Below are positions 62,701-64,000 of a stretch of 64,000 nucleotides of DNA, in pieces (position 1 is the stretch's first letter; every line of letters starts with the position of its first letter). The notes under the pieces were generated by a model. The model did not search any database. It had not been told where the DNA came from and saw only the letters and a list, made by a program, of their open reading frames with translations. The stretch comes from Pseudoalteromonas sp. NC201 (GTDB lineage Bacteria; Pseudomonadota; Gammaproteobacteria; Enterobacterales; Alteromonadaceae): contig NZ_CP022522.1 of assembly GCF_002850255.1 (NCBI RefSeq), forward strand, positions 2,541,125 to 2,605,124, given 5' to 3'. Position numbers and translations under genes: made by a program.

Positions 62701-64000
62701 TGGGCACTGATCGAGGCTATCCTCAACACCATCTTGATCACTATCGACAGGGGCACTACCGCCCCCTGTCCAGGTAATATCGTCAATTGCCATTTGAAAA
62801 GAATAGTTAGGTTCTTGCCCAGCGACAGAGACAATATTGAAGTGATTTTTAATTGATTGTAATGCCACCAAGCTACCCGCTAACTCAGTGATTGGAATAC
62901 GCACTTCACCCCATTGACCATCACGAACAAGGCCATACTGATTGGTGTTCGCGGGGAATGTGATCCAGTTCTCATTAGTATAAGTGTCAGCAATGCCAAT
63001 TCTGAAACTCACATTCGCAGGAATTTTAATCTTAAAATTTAAGTAACCATCCCTAAAGTTGCTCATATCTCGCGCTTGACGACTTTGAATACCGGCTCCA
63101 AACCACTGCGTTGGCGAATATTGCCATGCAATCACTTCATTGCCTTCATAGGCAGGGATATTGCCCTGAGTGAGTGAGTTTTGGTTCCACACATAAATAT
63201 CCGCGTTGCTTCCCGGCACTAACTGATTATCGCTTGGCCCCTCACTAAAAACACCAAAGGTGCCAACTTCGGGCTTAGTGACATTGCCGCTGAACACTTC
63301 ACCTTGACCATCTAGCTCATAAATACGCACATAATCCACCACCATTTTCCCAGGAAGTGGCGCGCTCACCTGTTCATTGCTAAGCACGTCCGTAAATAAC
63401 CCGCCGACAGCCAAATTCATCAATAGATAAAATGGCGCGTTGAATTCGTTTGACTCTTCACTAATAACAAACGGGCTATCGAACATATCATATTCGACCC
63501 CATTATCCTCAACTGTGAAACGGATCGTTTCTTCAGTCCAATAAGTACGATAGATAACAAAGCGATTGGTTAAGGGGGTTGAGGACAAATGTGCATTATC
63601 GGTTTTGTATGCCACACTTGCTGCACAGGTTGGATTACCTTCATTGCAGGCGGCATCTGCATAAAAAATTAAGTTTGAGCCTGTATAGTTATTGCTTGGC
63701 GCACCGGGAAATCCTGCATCATTACGAGCGGCTTGAGATTGGCCCATCTCCATGATGTCGATTTCGCCTTTTGCCGGCCAGCTAGCAGTACTCGTCCCTA
63801 GCATCCAAAGTGCAGGCCAAAGCCCCGTGTCGACATCAGATACCTTCATTCTGATCTCTATCATGCCATATTGCACAGCAAGCTTATTCTTACTCTGGAT
63901 CTTACCTGAGGTAAATGCCTTGCCGCCTATCGCTTGATTTTTTGCTTCAAGAACAAGGCCTTTGTTTCCCACCTCGCCTACAATGTCGGTAATATAGACA
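59782..64000 (-). CDS. Giant secreted GH16-CBM-di-haem oxidoreductase fusion, N-terminus beyond the window
   Basis: The frame stays open through the right edge (codons read VYITDIVGEVG), so the start lies outside. Numbered from the valine at 63972: GH16 glucanase (1-235) with EIDIME (E70, E75); ExoP-type galactose-binding-like domain (about 240-400); TSP3 calcium linker; a CBM56-like module (about 450-530, WADVHYRVNGG); second TSP3; CBM6 (about 565-700, IEAEDYSNYF, GEWLEY); third TSP3; then a DUF1111-type di-haem oxidoreductase (about 740-1396) with CAACH (1035-1039) and CEGCH (1262-1266). GH16 modules of this kind cut beta-1,3-glucan (laminarin). The haem domain suggests redox chemistry at the polysaccharide. 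Confidence 0.85.
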   Translation of the reverse strand, partial: VYITDIVGEVGNKGLVLEAKNQAIGGKAFTSGKIQSKNKLAVQYGMIEIRMKVSDVDTGLWPALWMLGTSTASWPAKGEIDIMEMGQSQAARNDAGFPGAPSNNYTGSNLIFYADAACNEGNPTCAASVAYKTDNAHLSSTPLTNRFVIYRTYWTEETIRFTVEDNGVEYDMFDSPFVISEESNEFNAPFYLLMNLAVGGLFTDVLSNEQVSAPLPGKMVVDYVRIYELDGQGEVFSGNVTKPEVGTFGVFSEGPSDNQLVPGSNADIYVWNQNSLTQGNIPAYEGNEVIAWQYSPTQWFGAGIQSRQARDMSNFRDGYLNFKIKIPANVSFRIGIADTYTNENWITFPANTNQYGLVRDGQWGEVRIPITELAGSLVALQSIKNHFNIVSVAGQEPNYSFQMAIDDITWTGGGSAPVDSDQDGVEDSLDQCPNTQPNEEVDANGCPLNNLPDGLEQVSLDTLTFYVNTTGWADVHYRVNGGVQQNVRMQVVNGRNELTISGLAVGDVVSFWFTYQQEDGTVVDTAEQAYILSEFSAGNDSDGDGVNDGIDQCPDTPVGDVVNTDGCSILITEQLRIEAEDYSNYFDNDAGNTGGEYRNDDVDIELTSDNGGGYNVGWTSAGEWLEYQANLGAGSYNLTARVASQVGNGAYNVLVNGNLVASTVVPATGGWQTFISQNIASITLNEGVHTVRVEMAGGELNLNWLEFNIAGSSNNDSDNDGVPDNLDQCPNTPTGRQVDSQGCELSFGTIVPLYDATTPLEQAVSYDRGDALITRFADRGRDRHAKEDQFQIYDHYLSHYWTHRTAQFEIADFVAKGGSRIEVTFITEWKLGAREFRAWYRGLGTVAEYHGNYFGGGAVVELDNGSYDTNFNKISDSGDQYRYRVIIDDYRPLNWDPAAGFLPLEVGQRMEFEVSQFLDAPPEGRENYYGTTYLYMVGEGLVPWKTVGDFADPSSQREDSYPIAESGWLGGKTTLPYNYTNEPDNHFMQMATNLSSQNGQAFVQGRRVHHSSFVNGEHDERNGENGVFSAVVGKSGPHYINDSCAACHVRNGRAAPPAIGGSLAKWVFKVADINGNTHPLLGNVLQPKNTGIDTETQGEGDVTIASWTENNGLRSPNYQFNKTTPARYSARIAPQLVGLGLLEAIPESAVLALADENDSNGDGISGKAQRVNDPITGQTRLGRFGYKAAAASIKHQVASAFNTDMGVTNSVFPNPDCGASQSSCGGGGVEVSDQHLTALSKYIALLGVRAQRGLDDPEVQLGKARFTSIGCEGCHTATFETSEYHPFAELRAQTIHPYTDLLLHDMGPGLADNLGEGIASGAEWRTAPLWGIGLSACVTGGVDNVLGGQGNEFCTAEPSYLHDGRARTIEEAILWHDGEAQAARVAYESLSANDKSAVLAFINSL

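Noticed and set aside
1-64000. CRISPR arrays, tRNA or rRNA genes, prophage or IS transposases
   Set aside because: I looked for regular spaced repeats, cloverleaf-type sequences and transposase or integrase motifs on both strands and found none.

Overview
This window looks like chromosome of a marine gammaproteobacterium close to Pseudoalteromonas. That is an inference from gene content and style, not a database result. Supporting content includes an ovothiol pair, a TonB receptor operon, a secreted GH16 laminarinase-type enzyme, a guanidine-II riboswitch with a Gdx exporter, MocR/MarR/LysR regulators, moderately AT-rich DNA, and several families of short inverted-repeat elements. There are no rRNA or tRNA genes, no CRISPR array and no transposase.

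Layout. 1-3.6 kb holds the end of a DUF72 gene, two metallopeptidases, a Bcr/CflA efflux pump and a SYLF lipoprotein. 3.7-6.9 kb carries ovoA and a probable ovoB with a terminator-like hairpin between them. 7.2-14.9 kb has a DUF417 membrane protein, a LysR/TDT-transporter divergent pair, a marR-hlyD-DUF2955 efflux operon with two palindromic operators, a TrmK-like methyltransferase, a DUF998 protein and a periplasmic solute-binding protein. 15-18.6 kb is a MocR regulator with a cytosine-deaminase-like gene on one side and a divergent PLP decarboxylase on the other. 18.6-22.4 kb holds two paralogous unknown proteins and a string of small enzymes (DUF4440, GFA, GNAT, HIT).

The centrepiece is 24.0-35.6 kb, a nine-gene, almost gapless operon: TonB receptor, ABC ATPase, two DUF3526-type permeases, a Y4yA/SbnH-like PLP decarboxylase, SbnA-like and SbnB-like 2,3-diaminopropionate enzymes, a MATE exporter and a HisC-like aminotransferase. 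It is faced by a DUF1015 protein that may be a serine kinase. The set looks like production, export and re-uptake of a diaminopropionate-derived metallophore, but no NRPS or NIS synthetase is present. The promoter region contains both Fur-like and Zur-like sequences, so the metal is open.

36.6-57.9 kb is accessory in character, nearly all on the minus strand. It contains small enzymes and transporters, immunity-type proteins (SMI1/KNR4, DUF4303, DUF4265), an orphan 752-residue protein, secreted hydrolases and beta-propeller proteins. Five short non-autonomous elements of three types lie here and in the 58 kb gap. Two of them visibly interrupt genes (a GNAT acetyltransferase at 43.1 kb and a small DUF4177-like gene at 48 kb), and the reading frames are restored when the elements are removed. 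Two of the families share a two-hairpin core whose stems differ in sequence but keep pairing.

58.5-64 kb holds a general porin and, running off the right end, a very large secreted protein. It joins a GH16 glucanase domain, carbohydrate-binding modules and calcium-type TSP3 linkers to a C-terminal di-haem oxidoreductase domain, a fusion that deserves attention.
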